64,000 nucleotides of DNA, taken from NCBI RefSeq assembly GCF_001618425.1, contig NZ_BDCU01000050.1, forward strand, positions 103,947 to 167,946, given 5' to 3'. Under the pieces are notes generated by a model that worked only from the letters and a program-made list of their open reading frames with translations, was not told the origin of the DNA and did no database searches. Below, one piece after another: positions 50,719 through 60,346 of the stretch. Position 1 is the stretch's first letter. Each line of letters opens with the position of its first letter. Position numbers and translations under genes: made by a program. This DNA comes from Nocardia fusca NBRC 14340. Its GTDB lineage: Bacteria; Actinomycetota; Actinomycetes; Mycobacteriales; Mycobacteriaceae.

Positions 50719-50860
50719 CCGATCAAGGCACGGTCTCGCTTTCGCCACGGTCCGGCTAGTCCTAGACGCTACCGGTTGACCCCACTCGAGCGCCGCGTGT
50801 ATCCGCGGCGTGTTGGTGTTCACGGCGTGGCCTGCGGAGTCGCGCGGCGAACACACCCAC

Positions 50861-51802
50861 TCACCTGGCCCGCGGGTGGGCCGTCGCCCAGACCTCGCGC
50901 AGCGTCCCCACCGTGACCAACGTGTAGATCTGGGTGGTGGTCACCGACGCGTGGCCCAGTAGTTCCTGGACGACCCGCACATCGGCGCCACCGTCGAGTA
51001 GATGGGTGGCGAACGAATGCCGCAGAGTGTGCGGGGAGACCGTGGCGGTGATCCCGGCGTGCTCGGCGGCGCGCTGGAGCACCTGCCAGGCACTCTGCCG
51101 CGACAGCCGGCCGCCGCGCACATTCAGGAACAGCGCGGCCGCCGCGCCGGGTGTATGCCGGCGGGCGCGGGCCGCGAGGGCGGGCCGGCCGCGCACCAGG
51201 TAGGCGTCCACCGCGGCCAGCGCGGGGCGGCCGATGGGCACGATCCGCTGTTTACCGCCCTTACCGCGCAGGACGACCGCCCGGTCGTCGAGGTCGATGT
51301 CGTCGATATCGAGGCCGACGGTCTCGGAGATCCGCGCACCGGTCGAGTAGAGCAGTTCCAGCATCGCCCGGTCCCGCAACCCACGCGCCGCGGCTTCGCC
51401 ACCGGCCCCGGCGCCGGCATCCGCCGCGTCCAGCAGCCGCAACACCTGATCCACCGGGAGCGCTTTGGGCAGTCGCTGGCCCACCATCGGTGGTTTGACG
51501 GCATGCGCGACATCGGCGCTGGTCAGCCCTTCGGCAGCCGCGAACCGGTGCAACCCGCGCACCGCGATCAATGCCCGCGCCACCGAGCCCGGCGCCAGCG
51601 GGGGATGCTGCGCGCCACCGGCCCGCAGCGCGACCGCGAACTCGGTGATATCGCGTTCCGCGACCGACGCCAGGTCGGCGCGACCGCGTTCGCTCAGGAA
51701 CTCCCGGTACCGGGACAGGTCCCGGCGGTACGCGGAGAGGGTGCTGCGCGCGGCACCCCGCTCCACGGCCAGATGGTCCAGGAAGATATCGACCTCCCGC
51801 AC
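50861..51802 (-). CDS. xerD: Site-specific tyrosine recombinase XerD
   Basis: The 313-residue protein has the SAM-like N-domain (FLDHLAVERGAARSTLSAYRRDL). Catalytic residues are visible: Arg in STGARISE, H-x-x-R in HTLRHSFATHLL, His in LGHASVTTTQ and the nucleophile Tyr in QIYT. It resolves chromosome dimers at dif with XerC. It starts 13 nt after the nudix gene. Confidence 0.95.
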   Translation of the reverse strand: MREVDIFLDHLAVERGAARSTLSAYRRDLSRYREFLSERGRADLASVAERDITEFAVALRAGGAQHPPLAPGSVARALIAVRGLHRFAAAEGLTSADVAHAVKPPMVGQRLPKALPVDQVLRLLDAADAGAGAGGEAAARGLRDRAMLELLYSTGARISETVGLDIDDIDLDDRAVVLRGKGGKQRIVPIGRPALAAVDAYLVRGRPALAARARRHTPGAAAALFLNVRGGRLSRQSAWQVLQRAAEHAGITATVSPHTLRHSFATHLLDGGADVRVVQELLGHASVTTTQIYTLVTVGTLREVWATAHPRAR

Positions 51803-51815
51803 CGCCGGCCCCTGG

Positions 51816-52472
51816 TCAGTCCGTGTCCCGCTGCGCGGCCTGGCGGCGCAGCAGGGCGTCCGGTTGTCCCGGCCACGGCGCGTCGGCCGGCCGCAGCGGC
51901 AGGCCGGCGGCGTCGGCAGCGCTCAACGCCAGCAGACCGGCGACGGCGGTGGCGTTCACGATCGTCCCGGCCAGCGCCGCGCGGACCGCCTCGGCGACCG
52001 GCATCCGCACCAACTCCAGGTCGGCTTCCTCGTGTTCGGGCGCCGGTCGTTCGGTGTCGCTGAGCCCGCGCGCCAGATACACGCGCAGCGCCTCGTCGGT
52101 GAAACCCGGCGACAGCGCGACATCCACCAGCACCGACCAGTCCCGCGCGGCCAGGCCGGTTTCCTCGGCGAGTTCGCGGCGTGCGGCCTGCAGCGGATCC
52201 TCGCCCTGGATGTCGATCAGGCCGGCCGGGAGTTCGAGCAGCCGCTCCCCGAGCGGATGACGGTACTGGCGGATCAGCACCACCCGGCCGTCGTCGTCGA
52301 CCGCGACCACGGCGACCGCACCGTGGTGTTCGACGACCTCGCGTTCCACGACCCGCCCGTCCGGCATCTCCACCCGGTCCACCCGCAGCGCCAGGATCGC
52401 CCCCGAGTACACGATCCGGCTGTCGACCGTCGCGAAGGCGTGACTGCCGGGCGCCGGGTTCGCGGGGGTCAC
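51816..52472 (-). CDS. NUDIX hydrolase, ADP-ribose pyrophosphatase type
   Basis: The 218-residue protein has the nudix box from LPAGLIDIQGEDPLQ to ARRELAEETGL. The spacing between the first Gly and Glu is one residue longer than the standard consensus, as I recall also for the mycobacterial ADP-ribose pyrophosphatase Rv1700. It hydrolyses ADP-ribose to AMP and ribose phosphate. It overlaps pyrG by ATGA. Confidence 0.93.
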   Translation of the reverse strand: MTPANPAPGSHAFATVDSRIVYSGAILALRVDRVEMPDGRVVEREVVEHHGAVAVVAVDDDGRVVLIRQYRHPLGERLLELPAGLIDIQGEDPLQAARRELAEETGLAARDWSVLVDVALSPGFTDEALRVYLARGLSDTERPAPEHEEADLELVRMPVAEAVRAALAGTIVNATAVAGLLALSAADAAGLPLRPADAPWPGQPDALLRRQAAQRDTD

Positions 52473-54196
52473 GACACCCGCTCGGAGGTACCGGCCAGTT
52501 CTTCTTCACCGGGGATATCGACCGGCAGCCGTTCGGCCAGTTTGTACCGCAGCGCGGCGGCGATCAGTTCGGCGAACAGCGGATGCGGCCGGGTCGGCCG
52601 GCTCTTCAGCTCCGGATGGGCCTGGGTGCCGACGAAGAAGGGATGGATATCGGCGGGCAGTTCGACGAACTCCACCAGATGCCCGTCCGGGGACGTGCCG
52701 CTGAACCGCAACCCGCTGGCGGCGATCTTGTCGCGGTAGGCGTTGTTCACCTCGTAGCGGTGCCGGTGCCGTTCGGAGACCTCGGTGGCGTGGTAGGCCC
52801 GGGCCACCACAGATCCCTTCTCCAGTACCGCCGGATAGGCGCCGAGCCGCATGGTGCCGCCCAGATCGGCCTCCCCGGCCACGGCCTGTTCCTGGTCGGC
52901 CATGGTGGAGATCACCGGGTGCTCGGTCTCCGGTTCGAACTCGGCGGAGTTGGCGTCGGCCAGGCCCACCGACCGCGCGGCCTCGATGACCATGCACTGC
53001 AGGCCCAGGCACAGCCCGAGCAGCGGCAGCCCACGGGTACGGGCGTGGTGGATGGCACCGACCTTGCCTTCGATCCCCCGGATCCCGAATCCGCCGGGGA
53101 TGAGGACCGCGTCCACATCGCGCAGGGCGGCCTGCGCGCCGGCCGGGGTCTCGCAATCGTCGGACCGTACCCAGCGCAGTTTCACCTTGGCCCGATGCGC
53201 GAAACCACCGGCCCGCAGCGCCTCGGTGACCGACAGGTAGGCATCGGGCAGGTCTACGTACTTGCCGACCAGCGCGACCTCCACCGTCTCCCGCGGCGCA
53301 TGGACGCGGTCGAGGAGATCGCCCCAGATCGTCCAGTCCACGTCCCGGAACGGCAGCCCGAGTTTGCGCACGACGTAGGCGTCGAGGGCCTCCCGGTGCA
53401 GCACCTTGGGGATGTCGTAGATCGACGGCGCGTCGGGGGTGGAGATACAGGCGTCGACTTCCACATCGCACATCAGCGCGATCTTGTTCTTCAGGCCGGC
53501 CGGTACCTCGCGGTCACAGCGCAGGATCAGCGCGTCGGGCTGGATACCGATACTGCGCAGCGCGGCCACCGAGTGCTGGGTGGGTTTGGTCTTGAGCTCG
53601 CCCGAGGGGGCCAGATACGGAACCAGCGAAACGTGCAGGAAGAAGACATTGTCGCGGCCGACGTCGTGGCGGATCTGCCGGGCCGCTTCGAGGAACGGCT
53701 GCGATTCGATATCGCCCACCGTGCCGCCGATCTCGGTGATCACCACATCCGGTTCCTGCCCCTGCAGGTCCGGGCCGCGCATGGCCAGGATGCGCGCCTT
53801 GATCTCATCGGTGATGTGCGGGATGACCTGCACGGTATCGCCGAGGTACTCGCCGCGCCGTTCCTTGGCGATCACCGACGAGTACACCTGACCGGTGGTG
53901 ACGTTGGCGTCCCGGGAGAGGTCCCGGTCGAGGAAACGTTCGTAGTGCCCCACATCGAGGTCGGTCTCGGCCCCGTCCTCGGTCACGAACACCTCGCCGT
54001 GCTGGAACGGATTCATGGTGCCGGGATCGACATTCAGATAGGGGTCGAGTTTCTGCATGGTGACCCGTAGCCCCCGCGCGGTCAGCAACTGACCGAGGCT
54101 GGAGGCGGTGAGACCCTTACCGAGTGAGGAGGCCACGCCACCGCTGACGAAAATATGCTTGGTGGCAGCCCGCGCCTGAATCCGTGTATGACCCAC
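52469..54196 (-). CDS. pyrG: CTP synthase
   Basis: The 575-residue protein has an N-terminal synthetase domain (FVSGGVASSLGKGLTASSLG, then EIGGTVGDIESQPFLEAARQ) and a C-terminal class I glutamine amidotransferase with nucleophile Cys in LCLGLQCMVIE. It makes CTP from UTP, ATP and glutamine. It is the first gene of the pyrG-nudix-xerD unit. Confidence 0.97.
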   Translation of the reverse strand: MGHTRIQARAATKHIFVSGGVASSLGKGLTASSLGQLLTARGLRVTMQKLDPYLNVDPGTMNPFQHGEVFVTEDGAETDLDVGHYERFLDRDLSRDANVTTGQVYSSVIAKERRGEYLGDTVQVIPHITDEIKARILAMRGPDLQGQEPDVVITEIGGTVGDIESQPFLEAARQIRHDVGRDNVFFLHVSLVPYLAPSGELKTKPTQHSVAALRSIGIQPDALILRCDREVPAGLKNKIALMCDVEVDACISTPDAPSIYDIPKVLHREALDAYVVRKLGLPFRDVDWTIWGDLLDRVHAPRETVEVALVGKYVDLPDAYLSVTEALRAGGFAHRAKVKLRWVRSDDCETPAGAQAALRDVDAVLIPGGFGIRGIEGKVGAIHHARTRGLPLLGLCLGLQCMVIEAARSVGLADANSAEFEPETEHPVISTMADQEQAVAGEADLGGTMRLGAYPAVLEKGSVVARAYHATEVSERHRHRYEVNNAYRDKIAASGLRFSGTSPDGHLVEFVELPADIHPFFVGTQAHPELKSRPTRPHPLFAELIAAALRYKLAERLPVDIPGEEELAGTSERVS

Positions 54197-54456
54197 GGGT
54201 CTTCACGGTAACACGAAACCCGGGCGACGATCGACCGCCACCCCCGGTTAACCACCCGATCGCCGTATCCTCCCGGCAGCGCGATCGGGATGCGGAGCAG
54301 AAACCGGCCACCCCTGTCCCGGCGGTACCACCGGCCACTTCTCTCACAGGTCGGCGCGCGGGCGTCGCGGGACCGCCCGCTCCCCGCGATGCTGCGTGAT
54401 TGCGCGAGCAGCCCGGATACCGCGTCGCATCCGGGCGCCGGCCGCGGTGCCCCGCT
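54197..54456. other. 260-nt gap where steB/mctB would be expected
   Basis: Related genomes place a gene of about 300 codons (Rv1698/SteB family) between the steA-like gene and pyrG. Here only 260 nt remain, with no reading frame resembling it. The gap must hold the pyrG promoter. Confidence 0.55.
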
Positions 54457-55668
54457 CTACCCGGGCCGGCTCAGCGTCTCCCGCACCCACAGATCGGCGC
54501 GGTGCAGCAGGTCCTGCACCGGCGCGAGCACCTCGCTCCCGTGGCCGGCGGCCAGCACCGCCACGATCAGCACGACGAGCGCGGCCAGGACCAGCAGCGC
54601 CATCAGCGTCCCGGACACCCGGCTCCGGTACAGCGTGGCCACCGCGGTGGCGTCCATGATCGCGCCCCCGACCTTCAGACGCGTCAGGAATGTCGCGGGG
54701 TTGCTGTCCCGGCGGCACCGATCGAAGAATTCCTCCAGGGAGGCGGGTGCGCCCGCCGTGACGATGAGCGCGGCGCCGCGGTGATGCGCGAGCAGCAGCG
54801 CCAGGTCGGCGGGCGTCCCGGAGCACGGGAAGGTGATCGCGCCGATCCCGAGTTCCTTGACCCGATCCAGCCCCTCCGCGTAACCGTCCAGTTCCGCCGG
54901 CACGATCAGCTCCGCGCTGCCGGTGAGGATTTTCGCGGGGAGCAGCTCGGGGTTGGCGACGATCAGATCCAGCCGGTATCCCGCACGCCGGACGGCCTCC
55001 GCGCCCTGCCCCACCCCGATCATGATCGGGGCGTACTCCTTGATGAAGGGTTTGAGCTTTTTCAGGTCCTCGACATGTCCGGGCCCGTCACCGACCACCA
55101 CCACCTGCCGGCCGTTCAGGTCCAGATCCGTATCGGGCACCCCGATACCGTCCATGAGCAGCGACGATTCGGTCCGGATGAAATCGAGGGTGCCGCCGGC
55201 GAAGGCTTCGAGATGGCCGGCGAGACCGTTGCGCGCTTCCGACAGCCGGTCGGCCACCGCGGTTTCGTCGAGTTCGAGGCATTCGACCAGTACCTCGGGT
55301 GCCCGGCGGGTGAGGCGGTCGGCGTAGACGACCCCGTTCTCGATCCGCACCTTCGCGCCGTCCTTGATCCGCCCGAAGGCGTCGGAGGTGACCGTATCCA
55401 GCAGCAGCACGCCGCCGGCCACCAGGAGTTCGGGTCCCGGGTTGGGGTAGCGCCCGGAGATCGAGGGCGAGGTGTTCACCACCGCCGCCACCCCGGACGC
55501 GAGCAGCCGGTCGGCGGTGACCTGGTCCAGGTCCATTTCGTCGAGGACCGCGATATCACCGGGTTCCACGCGTTCGAGCAGCCGCCGGGTATCACGGTCG
55601 ACCCGGGCGGTGCCGGTCCGGCCGGGCAGCGTCTCCGAATTCTTCGACAGCAGCGCCAGCATCCTCAT
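54457..55668 (-). CDS. steA: SteA-like cytokinesis protein (Rv1697 family)
   Basis: The 403-residue protein starts at the ATG at 55668 (MRMLALLSKNSETLPG). The N-terminal domain includes PGDIAVLDEMDLDQVTADRLL. A thiamine-pyrophosphokinase-like domain carries VVVVGDGPGHVEDLKKLKPF. One membrane helix lies near the C-terminus (LMALLVLAALVVLIVAVLAA), with a short tail behind it. SteA acts in septum formation with SteB in Corynebacterium; the SteB gene is missing here. Confidence 0.9.
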   Translation of the reverse strand: MRMLALLSKNSETLPGRTGTARVDRDTRRLLERVEPGDIAVLDEMDLDQVTADRLLASGVAAVVNTSPSISGRYPNPGPELLVAGGVLLLDTVTSDAFGRIKDGAKVRIENGVVYADRLTRRAPEVLVECLELDETAVADRLSEARNGLAGHLEAFAGGTLDFIRTESSLLMDGIGVPDTDLDLNGRQVVVVGDGPGHVEDLKKLKPFIKEYAPIMIGVGQGAEAVRRAGYRLDLIVANPELLPAKILTGSAELIVPAELDGYAEGLDRVKELGIGAITFPCSGTPADLALLLAHHRGAALIVTAGAPASLEEFFDRCRRDSNPATFLTRLKVGGAIMDATAVATLYRSRVSGTLMALLVLAALVVLIVAVLAAGHGSEVLAPVQDLLHRADLWVRETLSRPG

Positions 55669-55837
55669 GCAGCGATGATCGCCGTAAACCCTCAACCATT
55701 GGTGGAGACACGCCGCGATTCGATACGCGACGGCTATCGATCGGTTACCGGGCGCGCCGGGCGGCCTCGCCGCAGTACGGAAATCCACTGCCGTGCGCCG
55801 TAAGCTGCCCGGGACAGCTATACGAAGAGGAGTCTCC

Positions 55838-56257
55838 ATGGCCAGCACCACCGTCGATACCGTGATCGCCGCCCCGCGCGCGACCGTGTACCGGCTGTTC
55901 GCCGACCGCGAGAGCATCGATCCGTTCCTTGCGGTGAACGTCACGCTCGTCACACCGGGCACCACCGAACGAGAAGGCGTCGGTGCCCGGCACAAGATCG
56001 GAATCGGCCCGGTCGGGGTGGTCGAGGAGATCACCGCGCTGGTGCCGAACGAGCGGATGGAGTACAAGATCGTCAAAGGCGCCCCGGTGAAGAGCCATAC
56101 CGGCGTCATCACCTTCGCCGACGCCGACAACGGCACCCGGGTCACCTACACGATGACCTCCGACCCGTCGCTCCCCGTCCCGGCCAAGGTGCTCGAGATC
56201 GGCCTCAAAGGCTTGATCAACCAGTTCATCTCCGCCGCGCGCAAAGCCGTCGACTGA
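55838..56257 (+). CDS. SRPBCC family protein
   Basis: The 139-residue protein starts at ATG 55838 with GAAGAGGAG upstream. The helix-grip fold is visible from VDTVIAAPRATVYRLFADRES to the long C-terminal helix LEIGLKGLINQFISAARKAV. These proteins bind hydrophobic ligands. It is read against the surrounding conserved operon, between steA and recN, and is an insertion relative to the M. tuberculosis order. Confidence 0.88.
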   Translation: MASTTVDTVIAAPRATVYRLFADRESIDPFLAVNVTLVTPGTTEREGVGARHKIGIGPVGVVEEITALVPNERMEYKIVKGAPVKSHTGVITFADADNGTRVTYTMTSDPSLPVPAKVLEIGLKGLINQFISAARKAVD

Positions 56258-56504
56258 CCTGCCGGCACGGGGTCGGGGGCCGCGCTGCCGCCCGCCGGGC
56301 GAGACCCTCGGCCGGTACCGGCTCCCTCCGGCAGTTCGGCAGTCGGTATCGGTCCACGTCCCGGCATCGACGACGGGTCCGTCACCGACTTCGGGCGGAC
56401 GCGTTGGTGGTACGCGTGGCATAGGTACCGCCGCCGGCCCGGTTCTACGGTCACTTCGGTGTGGCTGAGCACCGCTCGGCACCGCGGACCGGGAAGACCA
56501 CCGG

Positions 56505-58277
56505 TCAGTACGCCGCCATCCGCTCGGCGCGGGCGGTGTTCAGCAACTCCCAGGCATGCGCGCGGCCGGTCTCGGTATCGTCGAGCCCGGCCAGCATGCG
56601 GGCCAGCTCCACGATCCGCTCGTCCTGGGTCAGCGCCCGGACCCCCGAATTCACGGCGCCCTCGCCGTCATCGGATTTATTGACCACCAGATGCGTATCG
56701 GCGAATGCCGCCACCTGCGCCAGATGCGTCACCACGATGACCTGATGGGTGCGTGCCAGCCGGGCCAGCCGCCGCCCGATCTCCACCGCCGCCCGGCCGC
56801 CGACACCCGCGTCCACCTCGTCGAACACCATTGTCGCCCCGTGCTCGGCACCGGCCAGCACCACCTCCAGGGCCAGCATCACCCGGGACAGCTCACCGCC
56901 GGACGCGCTCTTGCTCAACGGCAGCGACTGCGCACCGGAATGCGCGGCCAGCCGGAACTCCACCTCGTCCACCCCGGCCGGGCCCGCGTGCAGTTCGGCG
57001 CCGTCGATCAGCAGCGGCGCGGAATCCTGCGCACCGGCCGGCAGCGGCCGCACCTCGACCTCCAGCCGCGCCTTGCCCATGGCGAGCCCGCTCAGTTCCT
57101 CGGTCACCGCCGCCGCCAGATCACCCGCGGCGGCGGTCCGCGCCTGCGACAGTTTCACCGCCGCGACCCGCACCCGTTCCGCACCCGCCTCGACCTCGGC
57201 GGTCAGCGCCGCGAGGGTCTCCTCCGAGACATCCAGCGAATCCAGCCGGGTCCGTGCCTCCTCCGCCCACGCGATCACGCCGTCGATATCGGGTGCGTAT
57301 TTACGGGTCAGCGATTTCAACTCCGCCTGTCGCGACAGCATGGATTCCAGCGCGCCGGGGTCCGACGGCAGATCCGACAGGTAACCACTCAGTTCGGTGG
57401 TCAGATCCACCACCACCGCGATCGCCTCCGCCAGCCGTGGTGACAGCGCCGCCAGCGCCGGATCCTCGGCGCCCTCCACCCGGGAGCGGGCCACGCCGAG
57501 CGCGTCCAGTGCCCCGACCCCTTCGCCGGCGTTGTCGGCCGGACCGGCGAGCGCCTCGTGTGCGGTCGCCGCCGCCTCCCGCAGCGAATCCAGATCGCTG
57601 AGTCGCCGGATCTCCGCGACCAGGCGCTCGTCCTCTCCCGGCTCCGGCGCGACGGCGTCGATTTCGGCCAGCGACTGGGTGAGCCGTTCGGCCTCGGCCG
57701 CCATCTCCCGGCCGCGCGCGGTGCGTTCCAGCAGCGTCGTCCGGGCATCCAGCCAGGCACGGCGGTGTTCGATGTAGTCCCGCAGCAGCGGCCCCACCGT
57801 CGCGTCGGCGAACTGGTCCAGCGCGTGCAACTGCTGTTCGGGACGCTGTAATCGCAACTGGTCGTTCTGGCCGTGCACGGTGAGCATCGGCGCGGTGAAA
57901 TCGGCCAGCACCGAAGCCGGTACGCCACGACCGCCCAGATGCGCCCGGGACCGCCCGTCGCTGCCGACCGTGCGGATCGCGATCACCGTACCGTCGTCGT
58001 CGGCAACGGCCGCCGCCGATTCCAGCACCCGCTCCGCCTCGGCACGTGCGGACTCGTTCACCTCGTCGAGCGTGAACCGGCCCTCCACGACCGCGCGATT
58101 CGCGCCCAGCCGGACCCGTCCGGCATCGGCGCGCGCACCGCTCAGCAGGTGCAGACTGGTGACCACCATCGTCTTGCCCGCTCCGGTTTCCCCGGTGAGC
58201 ACAGTCAGCCCTTCGTGGAATTGCGCGGTGGCCGTCGAGATGACGCCCAGTCCGTCAATTCTTATCTCTGTCAGCAC
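56505..58277 (-). CDS. recN: DNA repair protein RecN
   Basis: The 590-residue protein starts at the GTG at 58277, with GGAGGG 5 nt before it, inside the nadK end. Walker A is LTGETGAGKTMVV, the ABC signature is LSKSASGGELSRVMLALEVV and Walker B is MVFDEVDAGVGG. A central coiled coil lies between. It is an SMC-like protein in double-strand break repair. The 247 nt between it and the SRPBCC gene show nothing. Confidence 0.96.
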   Translation of the reverse strand: MLTEIRIDGLGVISTATAQFHEGLTVLTGETGAGKTMVVTSLHLLSGARADAGRVRLGANRAVVEGRFTLDEVNESARAEAERVLESAAAVADDDGTVIAIRTVGSDGRSRAHLGGRGVPASVLADFTAPMLTVHGQNDQLRLQRPEQQLHALDQFADATVGPLLRDYIEHRRAWLDARTTLLERTARGREMAAEAERLTQSLAEIDAVAPEPGEDERLVAEIRRLSDLDSLREAAATAHEALAGPADNAGEGVGALDALGVARSRVEGAEDPALAALSPRLAEAIAVVVDLTTELSGYLSDLPSDPGALESMLSRQAELKSLTRKYAPDIDGVIAWAEEARTRLDSLDVSEETLAALTAEVEAGAERVRVAAVKLSQARTAAAGDLAAAVTEELSGLAMGKARLEVEVRPLPAGAQDSAPLLIDGAELHAGPAGVDEVEFRLAAHSGAQSLPLSKSASGGELSRVMLALEVVLAGAEHGATMVFDEVDAGVGGRAAVEIGRRLARLARTHQVIVVTHLAQVAAFADTHLVVNKSDDGEGAVNSGVRALTQDERIVELARMLAGLDDTETGRAHAWELLNTARAERMAAY

Positions 58278-59229
58278 GTGTGCCCTCCGTTCGCCGCCGG
58301 CCCCGCCAACCCGTGACCGGCAGCTCGAACTTGCGCACCATCCGATCCGCGAACGGCGCGGAATCCAGCCGCACCCACCGCACCGGCTCGGCACCCCGGA
58401 CCGCTTCGACCCGGCCGCCCCGCGGCAGTGCGAGGGTGCGCCTGCCATCCAGGAAAACTATCGCATCATGGCCGGTGGCAACGGATTCGACCGCGATCAG
58501 TGAATCCGGGCTGGTGACCAGGGGGCGGGCGAACAGAGCGTGCGCATTGCTCGGAATCACCAGCAGCGCTTCCAATTCCGGCCACACCACCGGCCCGCCC
58601 GCGGAGAAAGCATACGCCGTCGATCCGGTAGGGGTCGCGACAAGGATCCCGTCACAACCGTAGGACGAGACCGGTCGCCCGTCGACTTCGAGCACCACTT
58701 CGAGAACACCCATCCGGGCCGCGTTCTCGATACTGGCCTCGTTCAGCGCCCAGCCCCGTTCGATGATCTCGTCGTCGAGCCGGATATTGACGTCCAGGGT
58801 CATCCGCTCTTCGACGCGGTAGTCGCGCCGGACGACCTGTGCGAGCGCCTCGTCCAGATTCTCCGCCTCGGCCTCGGTGAGAAATCCGATCCGGCCCAGG
58901 TTGATACCCAGCACCGGCACCGTCACCTGCCGGGCCAGTTCCGCACCGCGCAGCAGCGTGCCGTCGCCGCCGAGCGCCAGCACCATCTCACAGCCCAGAG
59001 CCGCGTCCGGTTCGTGGGCGACCACCTGCACCGGATATCCGCAGGGGTCGGTGATCGGCTCGGTACCGGCGTCGAATCGGGTGCTGTAGGCCTCATCCGC
59101 CAGCACCCGCAACCCGATTCCGGCCTCCGCACAGATCTTCGCGACCCGATGCGCCGTCTCGCTGATCTCGGCCCGTCCGGGATGGGAGACCAGCAGGATC
59201 TCCCGCGGCCGGGACGCCTCCGTGTTCAC
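58255..59229 (-). CDS. nadK: NAD kinase
   Basis: The 324-residue protein starts at GTG 59229 in a GTGA overlap with tlyA, with AGGAGGGG upstream. The substrate motif LALGGDGTLLRGAEL and the ATPTGSTAYAFSAGGPVV loop are complete. It makes NADP from NAD. Confidence 0.96.
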   Translation of the reverse strand: MNTEASRPREILLVSHPGRAEISETAHRVAKICAEAGIGLRVLADEAYSTRFDAGTEPITDPCGYPVQVVAHEPDAALGCEMVLALGGDGTLLRGAELARQVTVPVLGINLGRIGFLTEAEAENLDEALAQVVRRDYRVEERMTLDVNIRLDDEIIERGWALNEASIENAARMGVLEVVLEVDGRPVSSYGCDGILVATPTGSTAYAFSAGGPVVWPELEALLVIPSNAHALFARPLVTSPDSLIAVESVATGHDAIVFLDGRRTLALPRGGRVEAVRGAEPVRWVRLDSAPFADRMVRKFELPVTGWRGRRRTEGTRADRDKN

Positions 59230-60047
59230 TGTGGCCCCTCCTCGACGGCCCGCCGCACCAGTTCCCCCACCTCGTCGGCGGTGTAGCTCGCCGACTCGTC
59301 CCGGCGCAGCCACAGAAAGTATTCGACATTGCCGGACGGACCCGGCAACGGACTGGCCACCACGCCGCGGGTCTGCAACCCCAGATCCGCGGCAGCGGCG
59401 GCGACCGAGCACACCGCGTCGGCCCGCAGTTGCCGATCCCGCACCACCCCGCCGGATCCGACCCGGTCCTTGCCGACCTCGAACTGCGGTTTCACCATCG
59501 GCAGCAGATCGGCGCCCGGCACCACGCAGCCCGCCAGCGCGGGCAGTACCAGGGTCAGCGCGATGAACGAGAGATCGGCGACCACCAGGTCCACCGGCCC
59601 GCCGATATCATCGGCGGTCAGGCTCCGCACATTGGTCCGGTCGTGCACGCGCACCCGGTCGTCGGTACGCAGCCTCCACACCAGCTGGCCGTAACCCACG
59701 TCGACCGCGACCACTTCGCGCGCCTCCCGGCTGAGCAGCACATCGGTGAAACCGCCGGTCGACGCCCCGGCGTCGAGGCAGCGCCGGCCCGCGACCCGCA
59801 GCCCCCGCGGTTCGAACGCCTCCAGCGCGCCCAGCAGTTTGTGCGCCCCACGCGAGGCCCAGGCGACCTCGTCGACCTGTTCCTTGACCACCAGTGGAGT
59901 ACCGGTCTCCACCGCGGTCGCCGGTTTCACCGCGACGGTGCCGTTGATCAGCACCCGTCCGGCGCCGATCAACTCCACCGCGTGTTCCCGTGACCGTGCC
60001 AGACCACGGCGGACCAGTTCCGCGTCCACCCGCGCCCGCCTGGCCAC
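59226..60047 (-). CDS. tlyA: 16S/23S rRNA (cytidine-2'-O)-methyltransferase TlyA
   Basis: The protein has 273 residues from GTG 60047, near the usual 268. The S4-like N-domain has RVDAELVRRGLARSREHAVELI. The Rossmann methyltransferase has CLDAGASTGGFTDVLL and the catalytic Lys in MVKPQFEVG. Loss of TlyA gives capreomycin resistance in mycobacteria. It starts 1 nt after the small upstream gene. Confidence 0.96.
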   Translation of the reverse strand: MARRARVDAELVRRGLARSREHAVELIGAGRVLINGTVAVKPATAVETGTPLVVKEQVDEVAWASRGAHKLLGALEAFEPRGLRVAGRRCLDAGASTGGFTDVLLSREAREVVAVDVGYGQLVWRLRTDDRVRVHDRTNVRSLTADDIGGPVDLVVADLSFIALTLVLPALAGCVVPGADLLPMVKPQFEVGKDRVGSGGVVRDRQLRADAVCSVAAAAADLGLQTRGVVASPLPGPSGNVEYFLWLRRDESASYTADEVGELVRRAVEEGPQ

Positions 60048-60048
60048 C

Positions 60049-60333
60049 TCAGATCTTGTCCACCGTGGCCAGCGCCCGCACCAGCACTTCGTGTGCCTGG
60101 TCCAGGATGTGCGCACGGCGGGCCAGATCGGCACCGACGGACTCGTCCCCGGTCGCGCCTCCGGTATTCGGCACGGGCCCGAGTTCGGCGAGCAGGTCGC
60201 GCACTTCCGCGCGGATCCGTTCCGGGTCGGCGGGTTCACCGTGCCCGGCGGCGCCGGGTAGATGCCGACCGGGCAGCGGCACTCCGGAGCGGGCGGTGCC
60301 GGGAGTGTTCGGGCGGGGAGTCGGGGTAGTCAT
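60049..60333 (-). CDS. Small conserved-position protein (Rv1693-like)
   Basis: The 94-residue protein lies between the HAD phosphatase and tlyA, the position of Rv1693. The N-terminal half is Pro/Gly-rich. The C-terminal half is a helix pair (RIRAEVRDLLAELG, then RRAHILDQAHEVLVRALATV). The function is unknown. Confidence 0.78.
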   Translation of the reverse strand: MTTPTPRPNTPGTARSGVPLPGRHLPGAAGHGEPADPERIRAEVRDLLAELGPVPNTGGATGDESVGADLARRAHILDQAHEVLVRALATVDKI

Positions 60334-60346
60334 CGTGGGCTCAACG

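Noticed and set aside
50861..51802. xerD as integrase of a mobile element
   Set aside because: Its position between nudix and parA and its full similarity to XerD show it is the housekeeping recombinase. No att repeats or element genes adjoin it.
54344..54826. Possible steB remnant on the minus strand
   Set aside because: The frame overlaps the steA 3' end out of phase and shows no signal anchor or SteB-like sequence.
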